Source: Nocardioides luti | GTDB lineage: Bacteria > Actinomycetota > Actinomycetes > Propionibacteriales > Nocardioidaceae | NCBI RefSeq assembly: GCF_014212315.1 | Contig: NZ_JACKXE010000001.1 | Span: forward strand, 1,674,001 to 1,738,000 | Length of the DNA stretch: 64,000 bases | Reading direction: 5' to 3' | Shown here: in pieces, positions 8,526 through 24,136 of the stretch | How positions within the stretch are numbered: the first letter of the stretch is position 1 | Layout of the letters: every line of letters begins with the position of its first letter | The notes under the pieces: generated by a model | Told to the model about the DNA's origin: nothing | Database searches by the model: none | Seen by the model: only the letters and a program-made list of their open reading frames with translations | Translations under genes and position numbers: made by a program

Positions 8526-8928
8526 CGCGCCCACCCGCCGCGGCGCTTGCTCCCAGGGACCGCCCGCAGAGACCGGTGCGCTGACTGATCTGTTGCAGGG
8601 CGGGCGGTGGGGTCGCTTTTACGCCGCCGCGGCGGGTGGGCGCCGCCCCCGCACCCCGCGTGGCGCGCGTCCGTGGTCGATCACGGATGTGAAGGGGAGG
8701 CCGATGAGTCCGCTGCGGTCACTCCGACCCCGCAGCAGGCTCACCCACCCCAGATCCCCACCCACCCGCACCGTCTGACGCGGGCGCGTGGCTGGCCGGG
8801 TGGGGGCGGGGAGCCCACCCACTGCGGGCGCGTCAGAGCGACCCACCGCCCGCCCTTCAACGGGCTCCTTGACCGCACCTGACACTGCGGGCGGTCCCGG
8901 GAGCAAGCGCCCGCGGTGGGTGGGCGCA
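8526..8928. repeat. Pair of inverted 92-bp palindromic elements (BIME-like) in a 703-bp gap
   Basis: The gap 8364-9066 holds no credible gene. Inside it, 8526-8617 and 8837-8928 are inverted copies of one another: both contain GCTTGCTCCC followed by GGGACCGCCCGCAG and end with GGGCGGGCGGTGG-like sequence. Each arm is itself a hairpin, for example ACCGCCCGC (8559-8567) with GCGGGCGGT (8600-8608). About 220 bp separates the arms. This architecture resembles REP/BIME elements. There is no open reading frame for a transposase. The remaining GC-rich bases of the gap show nothing I can name. Confidence 0.7.
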
Positions 8929-9012
8929 CCGCGCCCACCCCCGCGAGCACGGCCGACCAAGGGCTGCGAAACGACCCGACCCCGTCGGAACAGACCCGGC
9001 AACCGCCGGAAA

Positions 9013-9055
9013 TGCCAGGACCCCACCACCCAGAAGGGGCAGTGGGGTCCTGGCA
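9013..9055 (-). terminator. rpoC terminator hairpin
   Basis: TGCCAGGACCCCAC (9013-9026) pairs perfectly with GTGGGGTCCTGGCA (9042-9055), a 14-bp stem with a 15-nt loop, placed 11 bp after the rpoC stop. There is no T-tract, which is common for actinobacterial intrinsic terminators. Confidence 0.85.
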
Positions 9056-9066
9056 AACGGAGTGCG

Positions 9067-12948
<3,882 letters not shown>

Positions 12949-13001
12949 GATGGCTGTTGTCCTTCGTTAGAACTGTTGGATCAAGGATGTGGACTGGGGG
13001 G

Positions 13002-13132
13002 GGTCTCGATACGCCCTCGCCTAGCGGCTCGGGCTACTCGACCAACGAGATCGTTGTACGAGCGGCCGCGTGGCCACCGCCCAACGAGATCGTCGGTCGA
13101 GTAGCCGAGCGCCAGCGAGGCGTATCGAGACC
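13002..13132. repeat. Imperfect inverted repeat between rpoB and rpoC
   Basis: The left arm 13002-13043 begins GGTCTCGATACGCC and ends CTACTCGACC. The right arm 13095-13132 is its near reverse complement, beginning GGTCGAGTAGCCGAGCG and ending GCGTATCGAGACC. The centre contains the direct repeat CCAACGAGATCGT twice (13042 and 13082 region). In the rpoBC transcript it would fold into a hairpin of about 40 bp. It belongs to the same kind of dispersed palindrome seen at 32020-32080 and 57220-57298. I recall similar GGTCTCGATACGCC elements as common in Nocardioides genomes, but cannot check this here. Confidence 0.85.
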
Positions 13133-13137
13133 ACGAC

Positions 13138-16602
<3,465 letters not shown>

Positions 16603-16702
16603 GAGGGTGTCCTTCGACGGTTTCGCTCTCTGGATGGCGCCGCCGACCACTAAATCAGCCACCGGGAAGGCGATTCGCATTTGAGGGCAGGCGCAACGCG
16701 CA

Positions 16703-16731
16703 AGACTACCTGAAGGCAGGGCGCGTCGCAA
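16703..16731 (-). promoter_or_regulatory. Candidate rpoB promoter P2 (proximal)
   Basis: On the minus strand TTGCGA (16726-16731) is followed after exactly 17 bp by TAGTCT (16703-16708). Transcription would begin near 16696, leaving a leader of about 94 nt before the TTG start of rpoB. Confidence 0.5.
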
Positions 16732-16766
16732 CACCGGCGAGCGCCACTGGGCCAGACGTTGCCAAG

Positions 16767-16795
16767 ATGATGAACGTCGCGCGGCCCGAGGTCAA
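16767..16795 (-). promoter_or_regulatory. Candidate rpoB promoter P1 (distal)
   Basis: On the minus strand TTGACC (16790-16795) is followed after 17 bp by CATCAT (16767-16772). The -35 is near consensus and the -10 is weak. Start of transcription would be near 16759. No strong terminator separates it from the mce operon, so read-through from mce into rpoB is possible. Confidence 0.5.
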
Positions 16796-16841
16796 GTGTC
16801 CGCGCCGTACGGCTGTGGACGGCGGGGGCCGCGACTGCCGC

Positions 16842-17681
16842 CTACTGCCCCACGGGCGAGGTCTGCAGGTCGGCCACCAGCCAGTCGCCGTCGACCTTCT
16901 GCATGGTCACGGTGACCTGGTCCTTGTAGACGACCGGCTCGGTGACCTGCTTGTTCGTGGTCGGCCGGTTGACGAACAGCAGCACCTCGACGCGGTCCTC
17001 CCCCGAGCGCACGATGCCCGAGCGGACCACGTCGGCCTTGACGATCGTCTTGGTCGCCGGCGCGTTCTGCTTGATCACCTCGAAGAGCTTGTCGTAGTCC
17101 TTGCGGTAGGCCGAGGTCATGTAGGAGTGCGCGGCCTGCTGGTCCTCGTCGAGGTGCAGGGCGTCGTAGGACAGGATCGGCCCGATGGCCCGCTCGGCGG
17201 CGGCCTGGGCGGCGCGGGTGCTGTCCTCGACCGCGGCGTCCGAGGGCCGCTCGACGAGCACGTAGACGCAGGCGGCGAGCGTCAGCGCCGTCAGCATCGC
17301 GAGGGTGGCGAGCAGCCAGGCCGGGACGGTACGACGGGTGCGGCTCCCGGTCGCCTCGTCCGCCACCGGACCCGGGGTGACGTCACGAGCCTCGTCGCCT
17401 TGCGCGTCGTCGGTGGTCGCGACGGTCGCCGGGGCCGCCGCGACGACCGGCGACTCCTCGACGGCCGCCTCGGGCTCGTCCTCCGCGGCGTCGGCGGCCA
17501 GCGCCTCGTCGTGCGCGGCACGGCGCTGCGGGTCGAGCAGCGTCTCGGCCGCCTGGTTGTAGAGCCGGAAGCGGCGGTCCGAGGGGTCGAGGTCGGCGAT
17601 CGCGGCCTTCCAGGCCGCCCGGATCTCGGCCTCGGAGGCGTCGGGGGCGACGTCGAGGAGGTCGTACCAGCTGGGGGTCAC
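16842..17681 (-). CDS. Mce-associated membrane protein with degenerate N-terminal J-like domain
   Basis: This 279-aa protein has three parts. Residues 4-57 look like a J domain (WYDLLDVAPDASEAEIRAAW, then NQAAETLLDPQRRAAHD), but the HPD tripeptide that activates DnaK is replaced by LDPSD at 31-35. Residues 60-118 are an acidic, Ala/Thr-rich linker. One membrane helix spans about 120-143. The C-terminal extracytoplasmic part (about 150-279) has SYDALHLDEDQQAAHSYMTSAYRKDY and ends DGDWLVADLQTSPVGQ, like Mce-associated (Mas) proteins. It overlaps the preceding mas gene by 4 nt and closes the mce operon. It probably stabilises the Mce complex at the cell envelope. Confidence 0.85.
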   Translation of the reverse strand: MTPSWYDLLDVAPDASEAEIRAAWKAAIADLDPSDRRFRLYNQAAETLLDPQRRAAHDEALAADAAEDEPEAAVEESPVVAAAPATVATTDDAQGDEARDVTPGPVADEATGSRTRRTVPAWLLATLAMLTALTLAACVYVLVERPSDAAVEDSTRAAQAAAERAIGPILSYDALHLDEDQQAAHSYMTSAYRKDYDKLFEVIKQNAPATKTIVKADVVRSGIVRSGEDRVEVLLFVNRPTTNKQVTEPVVYKDQVTVTMQKVDGDWLVADLQTSPVGQ

Positions 17682-18253
17682 TTCTCGGCTCCGGTCACGG
17701 GGGTGAAGTCGTCGACCAGCCAGGTGCCACCGGTCTTCACGAGCGTGACCTCGATGCGGAACGGCGAGGGGTCGTCGGCCACGCGGCGCTTGCCCTGGGG
17801 GTAGGTGTTGGTGAAGGAGCCCGCCACCAGCGCGGTCGCCGAGTCGGCGTCGAGCGAGGAGACGCCGACGGCGAAGACCTTCGCGGTCCGGTCGACGCCG
17901 GCCTGCGCCACCGTCTGCTCGGCCGCCGTCACACCCTGCTCGAAGGACGACTTGAACTTCGGCGTGATCACCGCCTCCACGAGCTGGCGGTACTTCGGCA
18001 TCTCGCCCTTGCTGTCGAGCAGGTCGGGGCCGTAGGTGTTGAGCCGCAGCATGAACTGCTCGGCCTGGGCCATCACGGCCTCGCGCTGGCGCTGCACGTC
18101 GTCGGCCTCGCCACGCCGCCCGGCGAGCAGCCAGACGAGGCTGCCGGCGGAGGCGAGCAGGGCGACGACGAGCACGCCGAGCAGCACGACACGGAACGTG
18201 CCGGACCGGGAGCCGGCGGGAGCCGGCGAGTCGGGGGCGCTGCTGCTCGTCAC
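17678..18253 (-). CDS. Mce-associated membrane protein
   Basis: This 191-aa protein has a short Ser/Pro-rich cytoplasmic end, one membrane helix (about 21-44) and an extracytoplasmic domain with MAQAEQFMLRLNTYGPDLLD and a closing GGTWLVDDFTPVTG, the pattern of Mas proteins. GTG at 18253 is preferred because it overlaps the mceF stop (GTGA, 18250-18253). The frame stays open 38 codons upstream, but this is inside mceF. By family these proteins stabilise or assist Mce lipid transporters. It shares the end pattern DGDWLV/GGTWLV with the next gene, so the two are likely paralogues. Confidence 0.87.
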   Translation of the reverse strand: MTSSSAPDSPAPAGSRSGTFRVVLLGVLVVALLASAGSLVWLLAGRRGEADDVQRQREAVMAQAEQFMLRLNTYGPDLLDSKGEMPKYRQLVEAVITPKFKSSFEQGVTAAEQTVAQAGVDRTAKVFAVGVSSLDADSATALVAGSFTNTYPQGKRRVADDPSPFRIEVTLVKTGGTWLVDDFTPVTGAEK

Positions 18254-19539
18254 TCCTGCGGCTTCATCAGGGGCTGGAGGTACAGCCACTTCCACGAGTC
18301 CTCTCCGAGGGTCAGGGGTGCCGCCGTGCCGGGGGACGCGAGCGACGGATCCACCTTGCCACCCCACGTCAACTTCCCGCTGGCCGGGTCGTACGACGCG
18401 ATGGCGGGCGCGCGGTAGGACGCGCCGGCCCGGGGGGCGTTCTGGGCACCACGGGCGTTGGTCACGCTCGGCGGCTCGCTGCAGCGCGCGTTCTCGTTCA
18501 TCGGGGCGTTGCTGCCCTCCTGCGGCGAGCGCACGTTGGTGCCCTCGTAGCCCTTCTCGCAGACCTTCGGGTCCTGGGTGAGGATCATGCCGAAGTGGGC
18601 GTCGTAGAGCCCGGAGTCCGAGGAGCGCGAGACGACCGTGAAGCCGCCCTCGACGACGTAGGGGTAGATCACCAGGATCTGCTCGATGCCGTCGAGGTGC
18701 TTGACCACCACCTCACCGGTCGTGACGAGCTCGCTGACCAGCTCGCCGAGGTCCACCTGGTTGTCCTCGAGGAAGGTCCGCAGCTGGGTCGCCGTCGCCG
18801 AGCCGCTGTCGATCACCTTGCGCAGGTCGTCGTCGGAGCCGGCAAGGGTCCCGCTGAAGAGCGCCAGGTTGCGCGAGAAGGTCTTGATCGCGTTCGTCGA
18901 GTCGATCTGGGTGTGCAGGACGGTGTTGCTGTCCTTGATCAGCGCCGAGGTCACGTCGAAGTTCTGGTTCGCGACCTGGATGAAGGAGTTGCCGGAGTCG
19001 ATCAGCGTCTGCAGGTCCTTGCCGGTGCCGCCGAAGGCGTCGCCGAACTCGGTGACCGTCGTGCGGAGCGCGTCCTTGTCCACCGACTCCACGGTGTTCG
19101 ACAGGTGCGTCAGGAGCGTCTGCGTGGCGATCGGCGTGCGGGTGTCCTCCTGCGGGATCTCCGAGTCGTTGGAGAGGTACGGCTTGGAGTCCACCTGCGG
19201 CTGGAGCTCGACGTACTGCTCCCCCACGGCCGAGCGGTTGCCGACCACGGCCAGCGTGTCCGCGGGAATGGTGTCGAACGACTTGTCGACATCCATGTAG
19301 ACGTCGACGCCGTCGTCGGTCAGCTGCATCTTGGCGACCTGGCCGACCTTGACGCCGCGGTAGGACACCTCACCCCCGGCGAAGATGCCGCCGGAGTCCT
19401 TGAAGTGGCCGACCACGGTGTAGCTGTCGTCGAAGACCAGCCGGTCGAGGCGCGCGTAGCGGGCACCGACGTAGCTCACGCCGAGCAGGGTGATGAGCAC
19501 GAACACCATCAGCTGGATCTTGGTGCGCTGGGTGATCAC
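18250..19539 (-). CDS. mceF: MCE family protein, sixth of operon (MceF)
   Basis: This 429-aa protein has an N-terminal membrane helix (about 8-25), a single MCE domain (about 38-120; SYTVVGHFKDSGGIFAGGEV and YRGVKVGQV) and a long helical region to about 290. The tail (about 330-429) is Ser/Pro-rich with no lipobox. By family the six Mce proteins form a hexameric tube that carries lipids across the envelope to the YrbE permeases. GTG at 19539 overlaps the mceE stop by 4 nt, which excludes the longer in-frame reading. The letter follows gene order only. Confidence 0.92.
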   Translation of the reverse strand: MITQRTKIQLMVFVLITLLGVSYVGARYARLDRLVFDDSYTVVGHFKDSGGIFAGGEVSYRGVKVGQVAKMQLTDDGVDVYMDVDKSFDTIPADTLAVVGNRSAVGEQYVELQPQVDSKPYLSNDSEIPQEDTRTPIATQTLLTHLSNTVESVDKDALRTTVTEFGDAFGGTGKDLQTLIDSGNSFIQVANQNFDVTSALIKDSNTVLHTQIDSTNAIKTFSRNLALFSGTLAGSDDDLRKVIDSGSATATQLRTFLEDNQVDLGELVSELVTTGEVVVKHLDGIEQILVIYPYVVEGGFTVVSRSSDSGLYDAHFGMILTQDPKVCEKGYEGTNVRSPQEGSNAPMNENARCSEPPSVTNARGAQNAPRAGASYRAPAIASYDPASGKLTWGGKVDPSLASPGTAAPLTLGEDSWKWLYLQPLMKPQE

Positions 19540-20936
19540 TGGGTCACCATCCCGGGGACGAGGAGGCTGACGAGGGCGGGGTCGTACTGCTTCATGAGCT
19601 GGCCCATCGTGGGTCCTCGGGTGGTGGACCAGCCGGCCGTGGGACCGAAGCCCGTGCGGGGCAGGGTCGGGATCGCGGTGGGCAGTCCGCCACCGCCGCT
19701 GCTGGAGGGGACGGGCAGCCCGGGGATCTGGTTGAGCTGCTTGCAGACGTCCTTCTTCTCGTTCTTCTTCTTCTTGCACTCTTCCTGCAGCTGGGCCAGG
19801 CTCTCGGCGTTGTTCAGCACCTTCTGGCAGGCCTTGCTGGTGATGTCACCGCTCTGGATGCACTTGGCGACGTTGTCGAGGATGACGGTCGGGTCGATGA
19901 CCGTCGGCAGGTTGGTCGGCAATGTCGGCGAGCCGCCGTCGTCGCCGGTGACCGACAGGTCCAGCTGGATCGACAGGTTGGTGTAGTCGCCCATGTGGAG
20001 GTTGCGGGCCACCTGCGGGTCGCGACCGACGACCTCGTCGACGAACGGGTAGGTCAGGAAGACGTTGAACGCCTTGGCGAAGTCGTCGCCGGACGCCGCC
20101 AGCTCGGTCAGCACCGGCTGCAGCTGGCGGAAGGTGTCGATCGTGGCGGCCTTGGACGCCTTGATCACGCGCACCCCGACGCCGCCGAGGCGGTTGAGGG
20201 CCTGGAGCATCTTGACGAGGTCGTCGCGCTGCTTGTCCAGCGAGGTGAGCGCGCTCGGCAGCTCCTCGAGCGCCGAGTCGATCGAGCCCTGCTGGCGCTG
20301 CACCGCGATCGCCAGGCTGTTGAGCGAGTCGATGGCGTCGACGATCTTGGTGCGGTTGTCGTCGAGCTGGGTCATCAGGATGCGGATCTGGTCGAGCACC
20401 GAGCGCGCGGAGTCCTCGCGGCCCTCGAGGGCCTTGTTGAGCTCCTGCGTGATCGTCTTGAGCTGGGCCACGCCACCACCGTTGAGCAGGAGGCTCAGCG
20501 CACCGAGCACCTCCTCGACCTCGGGGTTGCGGCCGGAGCGCTCGACCGGGATGTTGTCGCCGGAGGCGAGCAGCCCGTTGCTGGCGCCGTCGGGCGGCGC
20601 GCTCAACGACACGAACTTCTCACCGAGCAGGCTGGTCTGGCGGATCTCGGCGATCGCGTTGTCGGGCAGCTTGACGTCCTTGCGCAGCTGGAGCGTCACG
20701 CGGGCGGTGTAGCCGTCGAGCGAGACGTCGGTGACCTGCCCGACGCTCACGTCGTTGACCTTCACGGTGGTCTTCGGGACCAGGTCGAGCACGTCGACGA
20801 AGTCGACGGTCACCGTGATCGGGTCGGAACCGACGTCGGTGCCGCCGGGCAGGGGCAGCTTGTAGACGTCGAAGCTGCAGCCCGTGAAGACTAGCGAGCC
20901 GACGAGCACGAGCAGCAGGGCCTTGAGGCGCATCAT
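19536..20936 (-). CDS. mceE: MCE family lipoprotein (MceE, LprK-like)
   Basis: This 466-aa protein is the only Mce subunit here with a lipobox: FTGC at 17-20, Cys20 lipidated. The MCE domain follows (about 38-120; VDFVDVLDLVPKTTVKVNDV and GQVTDVSLDGYTARVTLQL). After a long helical section there is a Lys-rich stretch (EECKKKKNEKKDVCKQL near 400) and a Pro/Gly tail. A lipoprotein in the fifth place matches the MceE/LprK position in mycobacterial mce operons. It overlaps mceD and mceF by 4 nt each. Confidence 0.93.
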   Translation of the reverse strand: MMRLKALLLVLVGSLVFTGCSFDVYKLPLPGGTDVGSDPITVTVDFVDVLDLVPKTTVKVNDVSVGQVTDVSLDGYTARVTLQLRKDVKLPDNAIAEIRQTSLLGEKFVSLSAPPDGASNGLLASGDNIPVERSGRNPEVEEVLGALSLLLNGGGVAQLKTITQELNKALEGREDSARSVLDQIRILMTQLDDNRTKIVDAIDSLNSLAIAVQRQQGSIDSALEELPSALTSLDKQRDDLVKMLQALNRLGGVGVRVIKASKAATIDTFRQLQPVLTELAASGDDFAKAFNVFLTYPFVDEVVGRDPQVARNLHMGDYTNLSIQLDLSVTGDDGGSPTLPTNLPTVIDPTVILDNVAKCIQSGDITSKACQKVLNNAESLAQLQEECKKKKNEKKDVCKQLNQIPGLPVPSSSGGGGLPTAIPTLPRTGFGPTAGWSTTRGPTMGQLMKQYDPALVSLLVPGMVTQ

Positions 20937-22072
20937 CGCCGCACCTCCACGAGTCCACCGAGCGTCTGGTCGAACTGTTCCTGGGACGCGTGCATCTGCA
21001 CCTTCGCGAAGGTCGCCGAGCGGGGCAGGGCCTGCTGGATCAGGTCACAGGCGTCGCCCGAGTTGTCGGCCTGGTCCACGATCGAGCACAGGAAGGCTGC
21101 CGGGTCGGCACCGATCTGCTGGCCGAGCTGTCCCTGGTTGGCGCGGGTGTCGAGCGTGCCGGCCTGCGGGTTGTAGGTCAGGGCCAGGTTGTTGAGCGCG
21201 AGCGGTGCGTCCTCGAGGACTTCGTCGAGCGCGCCGCGCTGCTTCACGAGCACCTTGGCGACCCGGTTGAGGCCCTTGATGTTCTTGCCGAGGATGTCGC
21301 GGTTGTCCTTGACGAACGTCGACACCTGGCCGAGCGCGACGCCGAGGTTCTTCAGCGCGGCGGCCAGCTCCTGGCGCTCGCCGGCCAGCGTCCCGGAGAC
21401 GTCGGAGAGCGACTGGTTGAAGTCCCGCACCGTGGTGTCGTTCTTGGCCAGGGTGTTGATGAAGCCCTCGAGCTCGGCTGCCGAGCCGAAGAGCTCCTCC
21501 TTGTTGTTGTCCAGGGTCGCGGTGAGCTTGCTGAAGTTCTGGATGGTCTCGTGGAACTTCGCACCCTCGCCGCCGAAGTTCTGGGCGGTGACCTCGAGCA
21601 GGTCGGTCAGCGCACCGTTCTTGTTGGCGCCGTCCGGGCCGAGCGCGACGTTCAGCTCGTCGAGGCTGGAGTAGATCTGGTCCAGCTCCAGCGGGACCGC
21701 GGTGCGGTCGTCCTGCAGCACGGTGCCGTTGGCGATCACGTCGCCGCCCTTGTAGACGGGGGTGAGCTGCACGAAGCGGTCACCCACGATCGACGGGGCC
21801 ACGATCACGGCCTTGGCGTCCGCCGGCACCTTGATGTCGGAGTCGTAGGACATCTCGACCACCACGTCGGTGCCCGACGGCGTCACCTTGTCGACCAGGC
21901 CGACGGGGACCCCGAGGACGCGGACCTCGCTGCCCTCGTAGATCGCGATGGCCCGCGGGAAGTGGGCGGTCAGCGTCTTCCGGTCGCTGCCACCGGTGAA
22001 CATGGTGAGCGCGGCCGCGATGACGAGCGCCACGATCACGGCCGGGACGGCGAACTTCCTGAGCAGGCTCAT
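20933..22072 (-). CDS. mceD: MCE family protein, fourth of operon (MceD)
   Basis: This 379-aa protein has a membrane helix at about 8-27, an MCE domain (about 32-110; AHFPRAIAIYEGSEVRVLGV and PVGLVDKVTPSG) and a helical C-terminal half rich in Leu, Asn and Gln. Two Cys near 330-345 (FLCSIVDQ, GDACDL) may form a disulfide outside the cell. It overlaps mceC and mceE by 4 nt (ATGA). The position letter is by order. Confidence 0.92.
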   Translation of the reverse strand: MSLLRKFAVPAVIVALVIAAALTMFTGGSDRKTLTAHFPRAIAIYEGSEVRVLGVPVGLVDKVTPSGTDVVVEMSYDSDIKVPADAKAVIVAPSIVGDRFVQLTPVYKGGDVIANGTVLQDDRTAVPLELDQIYSSLDELNVALGPDGANKNGALTDLLEVTAQNFGGEGAKFHETIQNFSKLTATLDNNKEELFGSAAELEGFINTLAKNDTTVRDFNQSLSDVSGTLAGERQELAAALKNLGVALGQVSTFVKDNRDILGKNIKGLNRVAKVLVKQRGALDEVLEDAPLALNNLALTYNPQAGTLDTRANQGQLGQQIGADPAAFLCSIVDQADNSGDACDLIQQALPRSATFAKVQMHASQEQFDQTLGGLVEVRR

Positions 22073-23052
22073 CCGACGCCACCTCCGTTCTGCGCGTCCG
22101 GCACCGGGGGCAGGTTCTGGATGTAGGTGTCGAACCAGGGGCCCGTGCCCAGCGTGTTGGCGAAGACGCGGTAGAAGGGCGCCATCAGCCGCAGGCTGTT
22201 GTCGAGGTTGTCCTCGTTCTTGTTGAGCACCTGCACGACGTTGTCGAGGTGGGTGAGGGCGGGCCTGAGGTCCGCCCGGCTCTGCTGCACGAGTGCGGTC
22301 AGCTCCTTGGACAGCGTCGAGGTCGAGACGAAGAGGTTGTGGATCGCCACCCGGCGCTTCACCAGCGCCCGGAAGAGGACGTCGGAGTCCTTCATCAACC
22401 CGATGATGTCGTCGTCGCGCTCGTTGAGCGTGCTCGAGACCCGCTTGAGGTTGCCGAGCAGCGAGTTGATCTGGGCGTCGCGACCGGCGATGTTCGCCGA
22501 GAGGGCCGAGACGCCGTCGAGGGCGCCCTTGAACTCCTCGGGCGTGTTGCGCGTCAGGTCGGCCAGCGTCGTCAGCGACTTGGTCAGCTGGTCGGTGTCG
22601 ATCTTCTCGGCGGTGTCGGCGAGGCCCGAGAAGGCGTCGACGACGTCGTACGGCGAGCTGGTGCGCTCGATCGGGATCTCGCTCCCGGCGTCGAGCTGGC
22701 CGCTGCCGGCCGGCTCGAGGGAGAGGTACATCGCGCCGAGCAGCGTCTTGACCTTGATCGCGGCCTGGGTGGCGTCGCCGAACTCCGAGTCGGTCTTGAC
22801 CCGGAAGGTGACCTCGACGTGGTCGCCCTGGAGGGCGACCTTCTCGACCTTGCCGACGCGCACGCCGGCGATGCGGACCTCGTCGTTCGCCTTGAGGCCG
22901 CCCGACTCGGAGAACGCCGCGGTGTAGGTGTCGCCGCCGCCGATGAGCGGCAGGTCCTGGGCCTTGAAGGCGCCCAGGATCATCAGCGCGATCACGGCCA
23001 TGCTGACGGCCCCGATGATGACGGGGTTGCGCTCGCGGAAGGGGAGGCCCAT
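22069..23052 (-). CDS. mceC: MCE family protein, third of operon (MceC)
   Basis: This 327-aa protein has a helix at about 10-30, an MCE domain (about 38-115; YTAAFSESGGLKANDEVRIA and GVRVGKVEKVAL) and an extended helical region. ATG at 23052 is chosen over the longer frame because AGGAGG lies 5-6 nt upstream. A 49-bp gap separates it from mceB, the largest inside the mceA-F part, which explains why it needs its own ribosome site. Its end overlaps mceD by 4 nt. Confidence 0.92.
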   Translation of the reverse strand: MGLPFRERNPVIIGAVSMAVIALMILGAFKAQDLPLIGGGDTYTAAFSESGGLKANDEVRIAGVRVGKVEKVALQGDHVEVTFRVKTDSEFGDATQAAIKVKTLLGAMYLSLEPAGSGQLDAGSEIPIERTSSPYDVVDAFSGLADTAEKIDTDQLTKSLTTLADLTRNTPEEFKGALDGVSALSANIAGRDAQINSLLGNLKRVSSTLNERDDDIIGLMKDSDVLFRALVKRRVAIHNLFVSTSTLSKELTALVQQSRADLRPALTHLDNVVQVLNKNEDNLDNSLRLMAPFYRVFANTLGTGPWFDTYIQNLPPVPDAQNGGGVG

Positions 23053-23101
23053 CACTGCCTCCTGGCGTGGGTGAGCGGGCGGACGGGGGTGCCGGGACGG
23101 A

Positions 23102-24136
23102 TCATCCGAGATCACACCTCTCGGAGCCGGTCTTGTAGTCCACGGGCAGCGACTGGCCCCCGGGGAGCTTGACCCGGCCGTGGAACTCGCAGAGGTAGAA
23201 GTTGAACCAGGAGCCGTAGATCGCGGTCCGGCCGACCTTCTGGAGCTTGATCGGCAGCACCTGCAGGGCCCGGTCGAGCTCGCCCTTGTTCTTGTCGAGG
23301 TTGCCGGCGAAGCTGCGCAGCTGCTTGATGTCCTCGACGAACGGCTTGCGGATGCCTCCGACGAGGCCGGCGGTCTGGACCGACAGCTCGGAGATCTGGT
23401 CGAGCGAGCTGAGGATCGCGCCCCGGTCGGTCTTGAGCCCGTGCACGAAGGTGCGGAACGTGACGATCAGGTCGGAGAGCTGGTCGTCGCGGTCGCCGAT
23501 GTGGTCGAGCACCTGGTCGAGGTTGTCGATCAGGCTGCCGATCAGCTGGTCGCGGTCGGCGAGGGTCTGGGTGACCGACGCGGTGTGCGACAGCAGTCCC
23601 TCGAGGGTGCCGCCCTCGCCCTGGAAGACCTGGACGACCTCGTAGGACAGCTTGTTGACGTCGGCCGGGGACAGGGCCTGGAACAACGGCTTGAACCCGT
23701 TGAACAGCACCGTCAGGTCCAGGGCCGGCGAGGTCTGGGCGACCGGGATCGTCGAGCCGTCCGGCAGCCGGGCCGAGTCGCCGATCTCCTGCGAGAGCGA
23801 GATGTAGCGCTGGCCGACGAGGTTGCGGTAGCGGATCGTGGCGTGGGTGGCCTTGGTCAGCGAGGTCGCGCTCTGCACCGAGAAGGTGACCTCGGCGCGG
23901 CTGCGGTCGACGATCCGGACGTCCTTGACGACGCCGACCTTGACCCCGGCGATCCGGATGTCGTCACCCTTGACGACACCCGTCGCGTCGACGAAGTCCG
24001 CCTTGTACTCGTTGGTGCCGCCGAGCGACAGGTTGCCGATGACCGCCGCCAGGACGCCGGTGGCCAGCGTCGTGACGACGATGAAGATCGTCAGCTTGGT
24101 GAAGTCGACCGCAGTCTTCTTGTCGAAGAGCTTCAT
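23102..24136 (-). CDS. mceB: MCE family protein, second of operon (MceB)
   Basis: This 344-aa protein begins KLFDKKTAVDFTKLTIF, has a membrane helix at about 12-34 and an MCE domain (about 42-125; YKADFVDATGVVKGDDIRIA and GVKVGVVKDVRI). The C-terminal end has two Cys (YLCEFHG, SERCDLG). ATG at 24136 overlaps the mceA stop by 4 nt. It would be a lipid-tunnel subunit outside the membrane. Confidence 0.92.
   Translation of the reverse strand: MKLFDKKTAVDFTKLTIFIVVTTLATGVLAAVIGNLSLGGTNEYKADFVDATGVVKGDDIRIAGVKVGVVKDVRIVDRSRAEVTFSVQSATSLTKATHATIRYRNLVGQRYISLSQEIGDSARLPDGSTIPVAQTSPALDLTVLFNGFKPLFQALSPADVNKLSYEVVQVFQGEGGTLEGLLSHTASVTQTLADRDQLIGSLIDNLDQVLDHIGDRDDQLSDLIVTFRTFVHGLKTDRGAILSSLDQISELSVQTAGLVGGIRKPFVEDIKQLRSFAGNLDKNKGELDRALQVLPIKLQKVGRTAIYGSWFNFYLCEFHGRVKLPGGQSLPVDYKTGSERCDLG

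Noticed and set aside
8526..8928. Insertion sequence
   Set aside because: No transposase frame and no terminal target duplication were seen.
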